Shown here piece after piece: positions 1 to 8,590 of a stretch of 64,000 bases of DNA; the first letter of the stretch is position 1; the number at the start of each line of letters is the position of its first letter. The DNA is from Halobaculum marinum (lineage in GTDB: Archaea; Halobacteriota; Halobacteria; Halobacteriales; Haloferacaceae). Under the pieces are notes generated by a model. The model did no database searches. It was not told the DNA's origin and saw nothing but the letters and a program-made list of their open reading frames with translations. The position numbers were made by a program, and so were the translations under genes. Location: contig NZ_CP119989.1 of assembly GCF_029338555.1 (NCBI RefSeq), forward strand, positions 310,001 to 374,000. Direction: 5' to 3'.

Positions 1-1110
1 CTCCACGAGGTCGAGGACGTCGAGGTCACCCTCTATCCGGCAGACGAACAGGAGGCCGACGACGGCGAGGCGTACACGACGACCGTCGGCGAGGCCGTCG
101 ACGAGGGCGTCATCGGCTCCGACTGGGTCGGCTACTACCTCGGCGTCGCGCAGGGCTGGTACGAGCGCGTCGGCGTCGACATGGACCGGTTCCGCTTCCG
201 CCAGCACCTCCCCGGCGAACTCGCCCACTACGCGGCGGACTGCTGGGACGCCGAGAGCGAGGTCGGTGGCGACTGGATCGAGATTACCGGCTTCGCGTAC
301 CGCTCTGACTACGACCTCACGAAGCACGCCGAGCACTCCGGCGAGTCGTTCACCGTGTTCAAGCAGTACGACGAGCCGAAGACCGTCGAGCGCGCGGCGG
401 TCGACCCCGACATGGCGACGCTCGGCCCCGAGTTCGGCGGCGACGCCGGCGCGGTCGCCGAGGCGCTCCAGACGCTCGCCGAGCGCGACCCCGACGCCTT
501 CGACGCCGACGAGGTGACCGTCGAGGTCGACGGCGAGTCGTACAGCGTCGACACGGACGTGGCGAACTTCTCCGTCGAGACGGTGACCGAGAACGGCGAG
601 CACATCACCCCGCACGTCGTCGAACCGTCGTTCGGTGTCGACCGCATCGTGTACACCGTCATCGAGCACGCCTACCGCGTCGACGAGGTCGACGGCGAGG
701 AGCGCACCTACCTCGCGCTCGACCCGGAGATGGCCGCGACCGACGCCGCCGTCTTCCCGCTCGTCTCCAACGACGACCGCCTGCTCGACCTCGCGGACGA
801 GGTGACGGGCGACCTCCGGAAGGCCGGGCTCGCCGTCGAGTACGACGACTCCGGCTCCATCGGTCGGCGCTACCGCCGGCAGGACGAGGTCGGCACGCCG
901 TTCTGTCTCACCGTCGACCGCGACGGCATCGAGGGCGACGGCCCCGACACCGTCACGGTGCGCGAGCGCGACTCCGCCCGGCAGGTCCGGGTTCCCGTGA
1001 GCGAGGTCGCCGACGAGATCGCCGCCCTCCTCGACCCCGAGACGGAGCGCGCGTTCGACGCGCTGGCGGCGGCGTACGACGAGATCGCGACCGACGTCGA
1101 AACCGCCTGA
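1..1110 (+). CDS. glyS: Glycine--tRNA ligase, class II, C-terminal part (5' end outside window)
   Basis: The frame is open from the first base of the window, so this is the last 369 residues of a larger protein. It charges tRNA-Gly with glycine in the cytoplasm. The stretch around residues 201-218 (HVVEPSFGVDRIVYTVIEHA) is class II motif 3 with its arginine, in the form typical of archaeal/eukaryotic-type dimeric GlyRS, and the last ~100 residues form the anticodon-binding domain (VFPLVSND...DEVGTPFCLTVD). The next gene begins 7 bp downstream, so the two may be cotranscribed. The family call is secure; the N-terminal catalytic part cannot be seen. Confidence 0.95.
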   Translation, partial: LHEVEDVEVTLYPADEQEADDGEAYTTTVGEAVDEGVIGSDWVGYYLGVAQGWYERVGVDMDRFRFRQHLPGELAHYAADCWDAESEVGGDWIEITGFAYRSDYDLTKHAEHSGESFTVFKQYDEPKTVERAAVDPDMATLGPEFGGDAGAVAEALQTLAERDPDAFDADEVTVEVDGESYSVDTDVANFSVETVTENGEHITPHVVEPSFGVDRIVYTVIEHAYRVDEVDGEERTYLALDPEMAATDAAVFPLVSNDDRLLDLADEVTGDLRKAGLAVEYDDSGSIGRRYRRQDEVGTPFCLTVDRDGIEGDGPDTVTVRERDSARQVRVPVSEVADEIAALLDPETERAFDALAAAYDEIATDVETA

Positions 1111-1116
1111 GCGGGG

Positions 1117-1749
1117 ATGGGGGAACTCAAACGGCGGGCGGTGCACGCCTCGGGGACGGGCTTCCCCGCCATCTACCTGCTCGGCCTCGTGACGTGGCGC
1201 CAACTGCAGGCGCTGTTGCTGGTGGCGACCGCCGCCGTGTTCGTGTTGGAGTTCCTCCGCCTCGTCGTCGAGGTGGAGTGGGGCCCGCTGACTCGCGTGT
1301 ACGACGAGTTGACGCGCGAGTACGAGGCCGACAACGTCGCCGGCTACGCGCTGTTCATGGTCGGCGCGACGGTCGCGGCGCTGGCGTTCGCGCCGCCGTA
1401 CGGGCCCGACGCAGTCGCGTTCGAACCGCCGCTGGCGGTGCCGGCGATCCTGATGCTGTCTATCGGCGACCCCGTCTCTGGGTACCTCGGGAGCAACGAC
1501 GCGACGACGGCCAAGGAGGTGGGCGTGCTCGCGGTGATGTTCCTCGTCTGCTTCGCGCTGGCGGTGCCGTTCACCCTCGCGCACGCGGGGACCGTCGTCG
1601 GCGTCCTCGCCGCGGTCGCCGGTGCGCTCGGGGCGACCGTCGCCGACGGCCTGAAGCCGGTGATCCGCGGCTACGTCGTCGACGACAACCTCACCATCTC
1701 CCCGACCGCGGGCGCCGCGATGACGGCGGTGTTCGTGCTGCTGTCGTAA
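1117..1749 (+). CDS. Dolichol kinase / CTP:polyprenol kinase-like membrane protein
   Basis: 210 residues with about six hydrophobic segments. Motifs match the SEC59/cytidylyltransferase-like polyprenol kinase family: GDPVSGYLG near residue 118, a following Lys-containing loop (DATTAKE), and a C-terminal DDNLTISP near residue 190. Members phosphorylate lipid alcohols with CTP at the membrane; in archaea this could feed the dolichol phosphate used for N-glycosylation, for instance of archaellins. That specific role is inference. The gene lies 7 bp after glyS. Confidence 0.75.
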   Translation: MGELKRRAVHASGTGFPAIYLLGLVTWRQLQALLLVATAAVFVLEFLRLVVEVEWGPLTRVYDELTREYEADNVAGYALFMVGATVAALAFAPPYGPDAVAFEPPLAVPAILMLSIGDPVSGYLGSNDATTAKEVGVLAVMFLVCFALAVPFTLAHAGTVVGVLAAVAGALGATVADGLKPVIRGYVVDDNLTISPTAGAAMTAVFVLLS

Positions 1750-1780
1750 CTCGCGCCCGACGAGTGGGTCGCCGCCTCCC

Positions 1781-1960
1781 TCACCGCAACACGATCAGGT
1801 ACGTCACCAAGAACACGACGAGCGTCATCCCGACGACGTTCTCGACCGAGAGCGACGCCATCTCCGCGTACGACAGCCCCCACACGACGACGGTGGAGAA
1901 CAGCGTCGAGAGGACGAGATTCATCGCGATCAGCACGCGCGGGTCGCCGTCGCTTGCCAT
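1781..1960 (-). CDS. Small two-helix membrane protein, unrecognised
   Basis: 59 residues, MASDGDPRVL... at the N-terminus, then two hydrophobic helices (LIAMNLVLSTLFSTVVVWGL and VVGMTLVVFLVTYLIVLR). An upstream in-frame ATG at 1981 exists, but 1960 gives the more natural N-terminus and leaves 52 bp to the divergent gene at 2013. It converges on the dolichol-kinase-like gene. Short haloarchaeal membrane proteins of this kind are common; no function can be assigned. Confidence 0.6.
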   Translation of the reverse strand: MASDGDPRVLIAMNLVLSTLFSTVVVWGLSYAEMASLSVENVVGMTLVVFLVTYLIVLR

Positions 1961-2012
1961 GCGTCGGCCTGCGGGGACCACCTACTTGGCTCCCGCGGTC
2001 GTACTCGGCGCC

Positions 2013-2336
2013 ATGCCGCTTCGGAACCGCGAGGGCGACCCCGTCGACCCGGTTCCGTTCCTCGTCGTCGCCGGCGTCGCGTTCATGATCGTCTACTCCG
2101 TCGGGCCCATCTACCTGATGGCGCTGCTGGGCGTCGACCTCGCGACGGCGCTCGCCGGGTCGACCGCCGTCTACCTCCTCGCCGCCGGCGTCGCGTACCA
2201 CCGATTCGTCCGCACCGACCGACCGGACCTGCGGGCGGAGACCCCCGCCGCGTGGCGGTTCCGGCGACTGGTGTACGCGGCGGTCGCCTTCGGCCTGCTG
2301 TTGGTGCTCCTGTCGCTCCCGTTCGTCGACTGGTAG
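2013..2336 (+). CDS. Small membrane protein, unrecognised
   Basis: 107 residues with three predicted transmembrane helices (VPFLVVAGVAFMIVYSVGPIYL, LATALAGSTAVYLLAAGVAY, LVYAAVAFGLLLVLLSLPF). Charged residues sit at the helix ends. Divergent from the small gene at 1781-1960. No family recognised. Confidence 0.65.
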   Translation: MPLRNREGDPVDPVPFLVVAGVAFMIVYSVGPIYLMALLGVDLATALAGSTAVYLLAAGVAYHRFVRTDRPDLRAETPAAWRFRRLVYAAVAFGLLLVLLSLPFVDW

Positions 2337-2385
2337 GCGCAGCGGCTTCCCGCGGGCTTTTGTCGCGCCCCCGCCCACGCCGGGT

Positions 2386-2790
2386 ATGCGCGAAGTCGAG
2401 GCCGAACGGTTCGTCGGGGCGACGCCGGCGGCGCTGCGTCGACTGCTCACGCCGACGGCGCTCGTCGAGTACGAGGGGAGTTTCACGGCCCAGGACAGCT
2501 ACGCCGACGGCGACGCGACCGTCGTCACGGTCGCCGGCGGCGGCCTGGCGTTCGACCTCCGGGTGACCGAGACCGCCGACGGCTGGCGCTACGAACAGGC
2601 CGGCGACCGCGGACCGTTCGACGCGATGGAGACGGAGGTGACCGTCGAGCAGGCCAACGAGGGCAGTCGCCTCCGGGCGACCTCGCGCGTCTCGCTCGGG
2701 TTGCCGCTCCCGTTCGCCGACCGGGTCGCGGGGTGGAAGCGCCGCGGCGAACTGCGACGACTGCTCGACAACGTCGCCGCCGACGCCTGA
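2386..2790 (+). CDS. SRPBCC / START-like fold protein
   Basis: 134 residues. It begins MREVEAERFVGATPAALRRLLTP, the usual start of haloarchaeal polyketide-cyclase/START-like proteins, followed by alternating beta strands (FTAQDSYADGDATVVTVAGG) and a C-terminal helix (FADRVAGWKRRGELRRLLDNV). Such proteins form a hydrophobic ligand pocket; the ligand here is unknown. Stand-alone gene, read in the same direction as its neighbours. Confidence 0.7.
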   Translation: MREVEAERFVGATPAALRRLLTPTALVEYEGSFTAQDSYADGDATVVTVAGGGLAFDLRVTETADGWRYEQAGDRGPFDAMETEVTVEQANEGSRLRATSRVSLGLPLPFADRVAGWKRRGELRRLLDNVAADA

Positions 2791-2875
2791 GTCGAGGGAT
2801 CACGCCGTCGTCGGTCGTGTGCTGGCCGCGGGCACCCGCGGCGGAGTTTACAGCCGTGCCAGCGAGGCGCACACC

Positions 2876-3097
2876 ATGGGACTGCTCGGCACGCTCACGG
2901 AGACGCTGAAGGCCTCGACCGAGTCGCCGAACCGCGGCGACGGCACCGAGGAGTCGGCGGGCGCGTACTGGTGTCACGACTGCGACGAGCGACTGCTCGA
3001 CCTCGACGTGGAGGGTGAGGAGGCGCCGTCGTGCCCCGACTGCGGCGACGAGATGACGTTCGAGCGCTCGCCCGGGTCGACCGGGTGCGCCTGCTGA
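2876..3097 (+). CDS. Small zinc-ribbon protein
   Basis: 73 residues. Two CxxC knuckles, WCHDCDER (about residue 32) and SCPDCGDE (about 52), form a classic zinc ribbon, and the protein ends in a Cys-x-Cys. ATG at 2876 was preferred to the in-frame start at 2819, which would add an unlike-looking leader. It converges with the CobW-type GTPase gene at 3117-4445, a possible zinc-handling protein. Likely a nucleic-acid or protein-binding microprotein; function unknown. Confidence 0.75.
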   Translation: MGLLGTLTETLKASTESPNRGDGTEESAGAYWCHDCDERLLDLDVEGEEAPSCPDCGDEMTFERSPGSTGCAC

Positions 3098-3116
3098 CGG
3101 CTGGGTCCGCTGACGG

Positions 3117-4445
3117 CTACGCCAGCGAGACGACTGCCGCCTCCTCCTCGTCGGTCCGCTCCGGGAGCCACTCGGCCGGGTCGACGCCGGTGCCGTCCTC
3201 CAGTTCTGCGTCCGTGCACAGACAGTCGTCGAGTCGGGCACGCACCGCCGTTTCGTCGAGGTCGACGCCGATGACGACGAGTTCCGTGTGGCGGTCGCCC
3301 CACTCGTCGTGCCAGTCGGCGCCGTCGCCGCGGTTCGCACGGTACAGTTCCTGGTCCGCCTCGCTCATCGCGTCGACCCACGGGCCGACCGCCTCCACCC
3401 GAACCGAGGGGCCGGCCTGACTGTAGTTCAGGCGCTGGTCGCTGCCCGCGACGTGGAGCGTCCCCTTCGACCGGACGACCGACGCCGGGAGGTCTCGGAG
3501 GACCGCCGCGAGGCGCTCGGGGTGGAACGGACGGCGCTCGCGGTAGACGAACGAGGTGACGCCGTACACCTCGTCCGGGTGGGCGTGGTCGTGGCCGTCG
3601 TGACCCTCCCCGTGGCCGTGCCTGTCGTCGTGGTCGTGGTCCCCGTGGTCGTCGTGGGTGTGCTGGTCGTCGCTGCCTGCATCGGCACCTACGGTGTCGC
3701 CGTCGGGGTCGTCGCGGTGTTCGTACAGGTCGACGTCGAGCACGCGCTCCAGCGGCGCCGCCGAGTGCTCGGTACGGACGGTCTCGACGCCGGGCCGGAG
3801 TGCGCGCACGAGGTCCTCCGCCTCCGCGAGGGCGGCCTCGTCGCACAGGTCCGCCTTGTTGAGCAGCACCACGTCGGCGTCCTCGACCTGTTCGACGAGG
3901 AGGTCCGACAGCGGACGTGCGGCCTCGTCGGCCGTCTCGTCTCCCGCGGCGTCGGTTGGCGCCCCCCGTCGCTCGGGCGTCCCCTCGCCGGCGAACGCGT
4001 CGAGGAACTGCGGCGTGTCGAGGACGGTGACGACGGCGTCCATGCGGTAGCGGGCCGCCGCGGGGCCGTTGATGAACTGCCGGGCGACCGGGCCGGGTTC
4101 GCTGATCCCAGACGGCTCGACGACGAGGTGGTCGAACTCCTTCCCGTCGGCGAGTTGGACCACCGCGCGTTCGAGGTCGTCGCGCAGTTCACAGCAGATA
4201 CAGCCGTTCGACAGCTCTGCGACGCCGACGGCGGGGAGGTCGTCGCTGGAGAGGAGGTCGTAGTCGACGTTCACCGCGCCAACGTCGTTGACGAGCACCG
4301 CGATGTCGCGCTCGCCCGCGTTCGACAGCAGGTGGTTCACGAGCGTCGTCTTCCCGGCGCCGAGGCTCCCCGAGAGTACCGTCACGGGGATGGCGTCGTC
4401 GTCGGACGAACCGGGGCCGCCGCCGAGTCCGCGTCCGGGAGTCAT
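3117..4445 (-). CDS. CobW/ZNG1-type metallochaperone GTPase (G3E family) with His-rich loop
   Basis: 442 residues from the ATG at 4445. The N-terminal G3E GTPase domain has Walker [10 protein letters not shown] (about residues 26-34), the metal-binding CICC motif (82-85), a Walker B-like [12 protein letters not shown], and NKADLCD as the base-specificity motif. The C-terminal CobW_C domain follows. Between them, at about residues 258-291, is a loop with more than a dozen His alternating with Asp ([19 protein letters not shown]), a typical divalent-metal buffer. The family delivers Zn or Co to client enzymes; a zinc role is favoured from the CxCC and His loop. An upstream in-frame ATG at 4511 is less likely. 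Confidence 0.9.
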   Translation of the reverse strand: MTPGRGLGGGPGSSDDDAIPVTVLSGSLGAGKTTLVNHLLSNAGERDIAVLVNDVGAVNVDYDLLSSDDLPAVGVAELSNGCICCELRDDLERAVVQLADGKEFDHLVVEPSGISEPGPVARQFINGPAAARYRMDAVVTVLDTPQFLDAFAGEGTPERRGAPTDAAGDETADEAARPLSDLLVEQVEDADVVLLNKADLCDEAALAEAEDLVRALRPGVETVRTEHSAAPLERVLDVDLYEHRDDPDGDTVGADAGSDDQHTHDDHGDHDHDDRHGHGEGHDGHDHAHPDEVYGVTSFVYRERRPFHPERLAAVLRDLPASVVRSKGTLHVAGSDQRLNYSQAGPSVRVEAVGPWVDAMSEADQELYRANRGDGADWHDEWGDRHTELVVIGVDLDETAVRARLDDCLCTDAELEDGTGVDPAEWLPERTDEEEAAVVSLA

Positions 4446-4555
4446 GTGTCGTCCACGGATCGGTCGGTGTGGTACTTGTGCCCGTTGATCGCGGCGACGG
4501 CGCGGCGACACCGCGACCGGAACTGCCTTATCCGCGCTACCGTGTCACACGGACA

Positions 4556-4879
4556 ATGAGCGACGACGGCGACAGCGAGGAGGTGACGCTGGCCGACCGC
4601 ATCGACCGCTACCTCGCGGTGGTGCGCGAATGGGGGGCGGGCCTGTTCCACGGCCTGTTCACCCACCCGGCGTACGAGAAGATCGAGAAGGAGGCCGAGG
4701 ACATCGAGGACACGTTCATGCTGGCGTGTTTCCCCGACGCCTTCGGCATCCCGTCGCCCGTCTCCTACTACACCGCCGAGTTGCTCCCGTACCTCGAATC
4801 CGAGTTCGAGGCGTGGGAGCGACGGATGTGGGACCGCGGATCGATGCTCGAGCGCAAGGGCGAACAGTACCACTTCTGA
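4556..4879 (+). CDS. Conserved small protein upstream of Get3, unrecognised
   Basis: 107 residues, soluble, acidic N-terminus, rich in aromatics (HGLFTHPAYEKIEKEAEDIEDTFMLACFPDAFGIPSPVSYYTAELLPYLESEFEAWERRMWDR). The start at 4556 was chosen because it follows an AT-richer stretch (CTTATCCG near 4527-4534) at leaderless spacing. It ends 2 bp before the Get3/ArsA-like ATPase start and is almost certainly cotranscribed and coupled with it, so it may be a partner or client adaptor. No domain recognised. Confidence 0.75.
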   Translation: MSDDGDSEEVTLADRIDRYLAVVREWGAGLFHGLFTHPAYEKIEKEAEDIEDTFMLACFPDAFGIPSPVSYYTAELLPYLESEFEAWERRMWDRGSMLERKGEQYHF

Positions 4880-4881
4880 CG

Positions 4882-5865
4882 ATGGAGAAGTTCGTGTTCT
4901 TCGGCGGTAAAGGCGGCGTCGGCAAGACGACCATGTCGGCGGCGTACGCCGTCAAGTGCGCCGACGCGGGGCTGGACACGCTCGTCGTCTCGACGGACCC
5001 GGCCCACTCCACGTCGGACGTGTTCGACCAGCAGTTGGGCGACGAACCGCAGGCCGTCGAGGGGCGCGACGGCCTCTGGGCGATGGAGATCGACCCCGAC
5101 GAGGAGGTCGAACACCACCTCATGGAGACGAAGCGTGCGCTCGGCGACCAGGTGAGCGCCGCCTTGGTCAACGAAATCGACCGCCAGATCGAGATGGCCC
5201 ACCAGACGCCCGGCGCCTACGAGGCTGCCCTGTTCGACCGCTTCGTCGACGTGATGCGCTCCAGCGAGCACTTCGACCGCGTCGTGTTCGACACCTCGCC
5301 CACCGGCGGCACCCTCCGCCTGTTGGGCCTCCCGGAGTTCCTGGAGGGGTGGATCGACCGCCTACGGCGCAAGCGCGAGCGGTCGATCGACCTGTTCGAG
5401 AAGGCCGCCATCGGTAACAACGAGCCCCGACGCGTGATGGATGGCGACCCGATTCTCGCGCGCCTGCGCGAGCGCAAGGAGTTCTTCGAGTACGCCGGCC
5501 GGATGCTGCGCGAGCACACCGCCTTCTTCCTCGTCGTCAACCCCGACGAACTGTCCGTCCGCGAGACGCGCCGCGCCGCAGCGGGCCTGGCCGACCGCGG
5601 CCTCACGGTGCGCGGCCTGGCGGTGAACCGCCTCACACCGTCGCCCGACGACGACGAGGACGGGCGCGGCGCCCGCTACCTCCGCGACCGCGTCGCGACC
5701 GAGCGGGCGCACCTGCAGACGCTGCGCGAGGAGTTCGACCAACCCCTCGTCGCCGAAATCGAGACGCGGATCGAGGAGGTGAAGGGGGACTTCCTCACCG
5801 AGGTCGCGGGCGAACTCGACATCGAGACCACGCCCCCCGCGGACCCGCCGGCGGACGCCGCGTGA
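4882..5865 (+). CDS. Get3/ArsA-family ATPase
   Basis: 327 residues. The deviant Walker A KGGVGKTT is at residues 9-17, the Switch I STDPAHSTSDVF follows at about 38-49, and FDTSPTGGTLRLL is the Switch II region. There is one ATPase domain only, so the active protein should be a homodimer. Archaeal Get3 relatives bind tail-anchored membrane proteins; ArsA relatives power arsenite efflux. No arsenic genes are nearby and no CxC arsenite-binding cysteines are seen, so the Get3-like role is favoured. Coupled to the 107-residue gene upstream. Confidence 0.9.
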   Translation: MEKFVFFGGKGGVGKTTMSAAYAVKCADAGLDTLVVSTDPAHSTSDVFDQQLGDEPQAVEGRDGLWAMEIDPDEEVEHHLMETKRALGDQVSAALVNEIDRQIEMAHQTPGAYEAALFDRFVDVMRSSEHFDRVVFDTSPTGGTLRLLGLPEFLEGWIDRLRRKRERSIDLFEKAAIGNNEPRRVMDGDPILARLRERKEFFEYAGRMLREHTAFFLVVNPDELSVRETRRAAAGLADRGLTVRGLAVNRLTPSPDDDEDGRGARYLRDRVATERAHLQTLREEFDQPLVAEIETRIEEVKGDFLTEVAGELDIETTPPADPPADAA

Positions 5866-5921
5866 GTCAGCGCGCGCGAGCACCGGCGCGGTCGCGAGCG
5901 GCGTGACCACAAAGTATTCAA

Positions 5922-6060
5922 GCGCAGATCGGCGGTAAATTCTGCGCCGAAACGTTCGAAACGTTAAGTGAACGAGCGTTCAACCCGGCGTATCGGTCGA
6001 TTTGTATCGCTCGCTCGGCGGCGAACTGTAACGTTTTTATATTCTGTCCACACACGCCTG
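5922..6060 (+). promoter_or_regulatory. cstA upstream region: TATA box and several palindromes
   Basis: A TATA-like TTTTTATATTC lies at about 6034-6044, 33-43 bp before the cstA ATG, so a short leader with GAGGT (6066-6070) as ribosome-binding site is likely. Upstream are an inverted repeat GCGCAGA (5922-5928) / TCTGCGC (5941-5947), two AACGTT hexamers (5951-5956, 5960-5965) and the perfect palindrome TGAACGAGCGTTCA (5969-5982). These are candidate operators; no regulator is identified. Confidence 0.5.
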
Positions 6061-6076
6061 CGATGAGGTAACACAC

Positions 6077-7918
6077 ATGGTGGCTGTGATGTGGCTGGTG
6101 CTCGCGGTGCTCGCGCTGTTCAGCGCGGGGTACCTCGGGTACTCGCGGTACCTTTCCAGGTTCGTCGAACTGGACGAGGAGCGTGAGACGCCGGCCCACA
6201 AGTACGAAGACGGACAGGAGTACGTCCCGGCCAAGAAGCCGGTACTCCTCGGGCATCACTATTCGAGTATCGCGGGCGGTGCACCCATCGTCGGCCCGAT
6301 CACTGCGGGCGTCGTGTGGGGCTGGGTGCCCGCACTCCTGTGGATCGGGATCGGGAACCCGCTGATGGGTTCGGTGCACGACTTCGTCTCGCTGTCGGCG
6401 AGTCTCCGACACGAGGGGAAGTCGATCGGGTACATCATCGGCGAGTACGTCGGCGAACGCGGCAAGAACATGCTGCTGTGGTTCGCGTTCCTGACGATCA
6501 TCCTCGTCGTGGCGGTGTTCGCGCTCGTCGTGGGTATCGTGTTCAACGCGTACCCAGAGGCGGCGACCGCGAGCCTGATCTACATCGCGCTCGCCGTGCT
6601 GTTCGGCGTGTACCTGTACCAACTGAACCTCTCGTTCATCCCGGGGACGATCGCGTTCGTCTCCGCGATGTTCGTGGGCGTCTACCTCGGGACGATGTTC
6701 CCGGTGGCGATCTTCGAGCCGGCGGCGCGCGCCCCGGCGGACACCATCGTCCTGCTGGGTAGCGGCGGCTCGTGGCTCCCGGCCTCGGGTGCGTTCGGCG
6801 CCAACACCGCCGCGTGGGTGCCGATCATCCTCGTGTACGGGGCGCTCGCGAGTGCGCTCCCGGTGTGGGTGCTGCTCCAGCCGCGCGACTACCTCTCGTC
6901 GTTCCTCCTGTACACGGGGGTCGGGGGGTCGCTGCTGGCGATCATCGTCGGCACCATCGGTGGCTCGCTCGGCATCGCGGCGATCACGCCGAGCCAGCCG
7001 CTCGTGACGCAGTTGGAGCCGTTCTACGGGTTCGTGGGGCGCTCCGGCGCGCCGCTGTTCCCGCTGCTGTTCATCACCATCGCGTGCGGGACCATCTCCG
7101 GGTTCCACTCGCTGGTGTCCTCGGGGACGACCTCGAAGCAGCTGAACAAGGAGACTGACGCGCGTGCCATCGGCTACGGCGGCATGCTCGGCGAGGGACT
7201 GCTCGCCACCGTCGCCCTCATCGCGGTCGCCATCGTCGCGCCCGAGGTCGGCGGCGGCATCGGCCTCGCGCTGCCGACGTTCGCGACCGGCGGCGGGATC
7301 ATGCTGACGAGCTTCGGCATCCCCGCCTCCTTCGGTGGGCCGTTCATGGCGCTGGTGCTCGTGAGCTTCCTGCTCACCTCCACCGACACGGCCGTCCGTC
7401 TGGGGCGGTACATGATGGAGGAGATCGTCGGCACGCCCGAGAGCTCCGTCGAGGAGTTCGCGGCCGACCGCTACGGGAACGCGGTCGTGCAGGCGGTGCC
7501 CGCGTACGTGCTCATCACCAGTGGCTCGTGGCTGACGCTGTGGCAGCTGTTCGGCGGCGCGAACCAGCTGCTCGCGGCGCTGGCGCTGCTCACCGCGACG
7601 GTGTGGCTCGCCAACTGGAGCGACTCCAAGCAGCTCATCAGCACCGGCGGGCCGATGGTGGTCATGGTCACCATCACGGTCATCGGCCTGCTGTGGCTGG
7701 CGCTGCACGACAACATCTACGCGAAGTTCCTGAACGACGGGTGGATGGCCGAGGCGACCGGCGTGGCCATGATGTCTGCCGTCGTCCAGATCATCATCGC
7801 GTTCGTCCTCATCTACCTGGCGCTGTCGCTGGTGAAGATGGGGTACGAGAACATCCAAGAGGCGCGCAGCGGCACCGGCGGCGCGGTCGCCACCGACGGC
7901 GGCCAGGCCGACGACTGA
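6077..7918 (+). CDS. cstA: Carbon starvation protein CstA-type peptide/pyruvate transporter
   Basis: 613 residues with about 16 hydrophobic segments. CstA hallmarks: an N-terminal FSAGYLGYSRYLSRFVELDEERETPAHKYEDG, then VPAKKPVLLGHHYSSIAGGAPIVGP, GNPLMGSVHDFVSL, and FHSLVSSGTTSKQLNKETDARAIGYGGMLGEG mid-protein. Bacterial homologues take up peptides or pyruvate in carbon starvation; the substrate here is not known. The ATG at 6077 has a Shine-Dalgarno-like GAGGT 6 bp before it. A T-run terminator follows the gene. Confidence 0.93.
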   Translation: MVAVMWLVLAVLALFSAGYLGYSRYLSRFVELDEERETPAHKYEDGQEYVPAKKPVLLGHHYSSIAGGAPIVGPITAGVVWGWVPALLWIGIGNPLMGSVHDFVSLSASLRHEGKSIGYIIGEYVGERGKNMLLWFAFLTIILVVAVFALVVGIVFNAYPEAATASLIYIALAVLFGVYLYQLNLSFIPGTIAFVSAMFVGVYLGTMFPVAIFEPAARAPADTIVLLGSGGSWLPASGAFGANTAAWVPIILVYGALASALPVWVLLQPRDYLSSFLLYTGVGGSLLAIIVGTIGGSLGIAAITPSQPLVTQLEPFYGFVGRSGAPLFPLLFITIACGTISGFHSLVSSGTTSKQLNKETDARAIGYGGMLGEGLLATVALIAVAIVAPEVGGGIGLALPTFATGGGIMLTSFGIPASFGGPFMALVLVSFLLTSTDTAVRLGRYMMEEIVGTPESSVEEFAADRYGNAVVQAVPAYVLITSGSWLTLWQLFGGANQLLAALALLTATVWLANWSDSKQLISTGGPMVVMVTITVIGLLWLALHDNIYAKFLNDGWMAEATGVAMMSAVVQIIIAFVLIYLALSLVKMGYENIQEARSGTGGAVATDGGQADD

Positions 7919-7940
7919 CGCGCGCGACAGACGACGCGGC

Positions 7941-7950
7941 TCCGTTTTTT
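7941..7950 (+). terminator. T-run terminator after cstA
   Basis: TCCG followed by six T (7945-7950) lies 22-32 bp after the cstA stop codon in a GC-rich context, the usual form of an archaeal intrinsic terminator. Confidence 0.6.
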
Positions 7951-8590
7951 GACGCACCGCCCCGCCAGCGGCGGCGCCGTGCGTCGCGTGTCCGTGTCCC
8001 CGTCCTCTCGGTCGCGACCTGGGGTCGCGGCCTCGACCCGGACGCGCGGTCCTGAGCCGACGGAGCGACGACACCACCGCTCGGAGCGCGTGGGTCGGCG
8101 ACGACGCCGCGGCGCCCAACGATCCCCCACAGGAACGCCGTGAGTGCGCCCACGCGTCGTTCGTCTCTGACGCGACGTCGTGGGCGACCGATGGGCACCG
8201 ACTCGGTGGTGGAGTCCACGCGTCTCCGAGGCGTCGCCGTGCGACGAGTCGGCAGTGGCGCGTCGGTGACCGCCGTCGACCGGCATCGATCACCGCGACC
8301 CCGTAACAACTGCCCGAGTTGGTGCGATCGGTCGACCACCAGCGACGCCGCTCGGCGACGTGTGACGGCGCGCGAAAACGGAACGGGGTCGGTACGTGAA
8401 CGCCAGGTCCCTACCCATGGCTTCGCTGCGACCCGACGGCGGCCACCTCCCGCACCCACGTGTCCGCCGCTACCGCATCCAACGGCCGACCGTACATAAC
8501 GGTTCGGCGCGGAGTATCAACGGTGAAATAGTGTGGTCGAAAGTCGACACAACCGGGTCGTCGAACGGCTCCAGCGACGAGTCGTGAGTC
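7951..8590. other. Gene-free region between cstA and arlJ
   Basis: About 640 bp with no convincing coding frame. Open frames on both strands are Arg/Ser/Pro-rich and lack the acidic composition of neighbouring genes. Near the right end (8495-8528) is a minus-strand promoter of the motility type that points into the region, so an RNA gene or a decayed gene is possible. No tRNA- or C/D-box-like structure was recognised. Confidence 0.5.
8495..8528 (-). promoter_or_regulatory. Orphan motility-type promoter
   Basis: On the + strand TATCAACGGTGAAA (8515-8528) matches the TATC-N6-GAAA box of the cheY promoter (TATCAGCCGTGAAA). Centred 24 bp leftward is CATAAC (8495-8500; GTTATG on the minus strand) in the TATA position, the spacing found at the motility promoters. 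Transcription would start near 8470 and run left. No gene is recognised there: the first ATG (8478) meets a stop after two codons. Confidence 0.4.

Noticed and set aside
7809-8459. 216-codon open frame on the minus strand between cstA and arlJ, starting near the orphan promoter
   Set aside because: It is Arg-rich and basic with no recognisable fold, overlaps the end of cstA on the other strand, and its start is about 38 bp from the TATA centre rather than 27-30. A shadow frame of GC-rich DNA.
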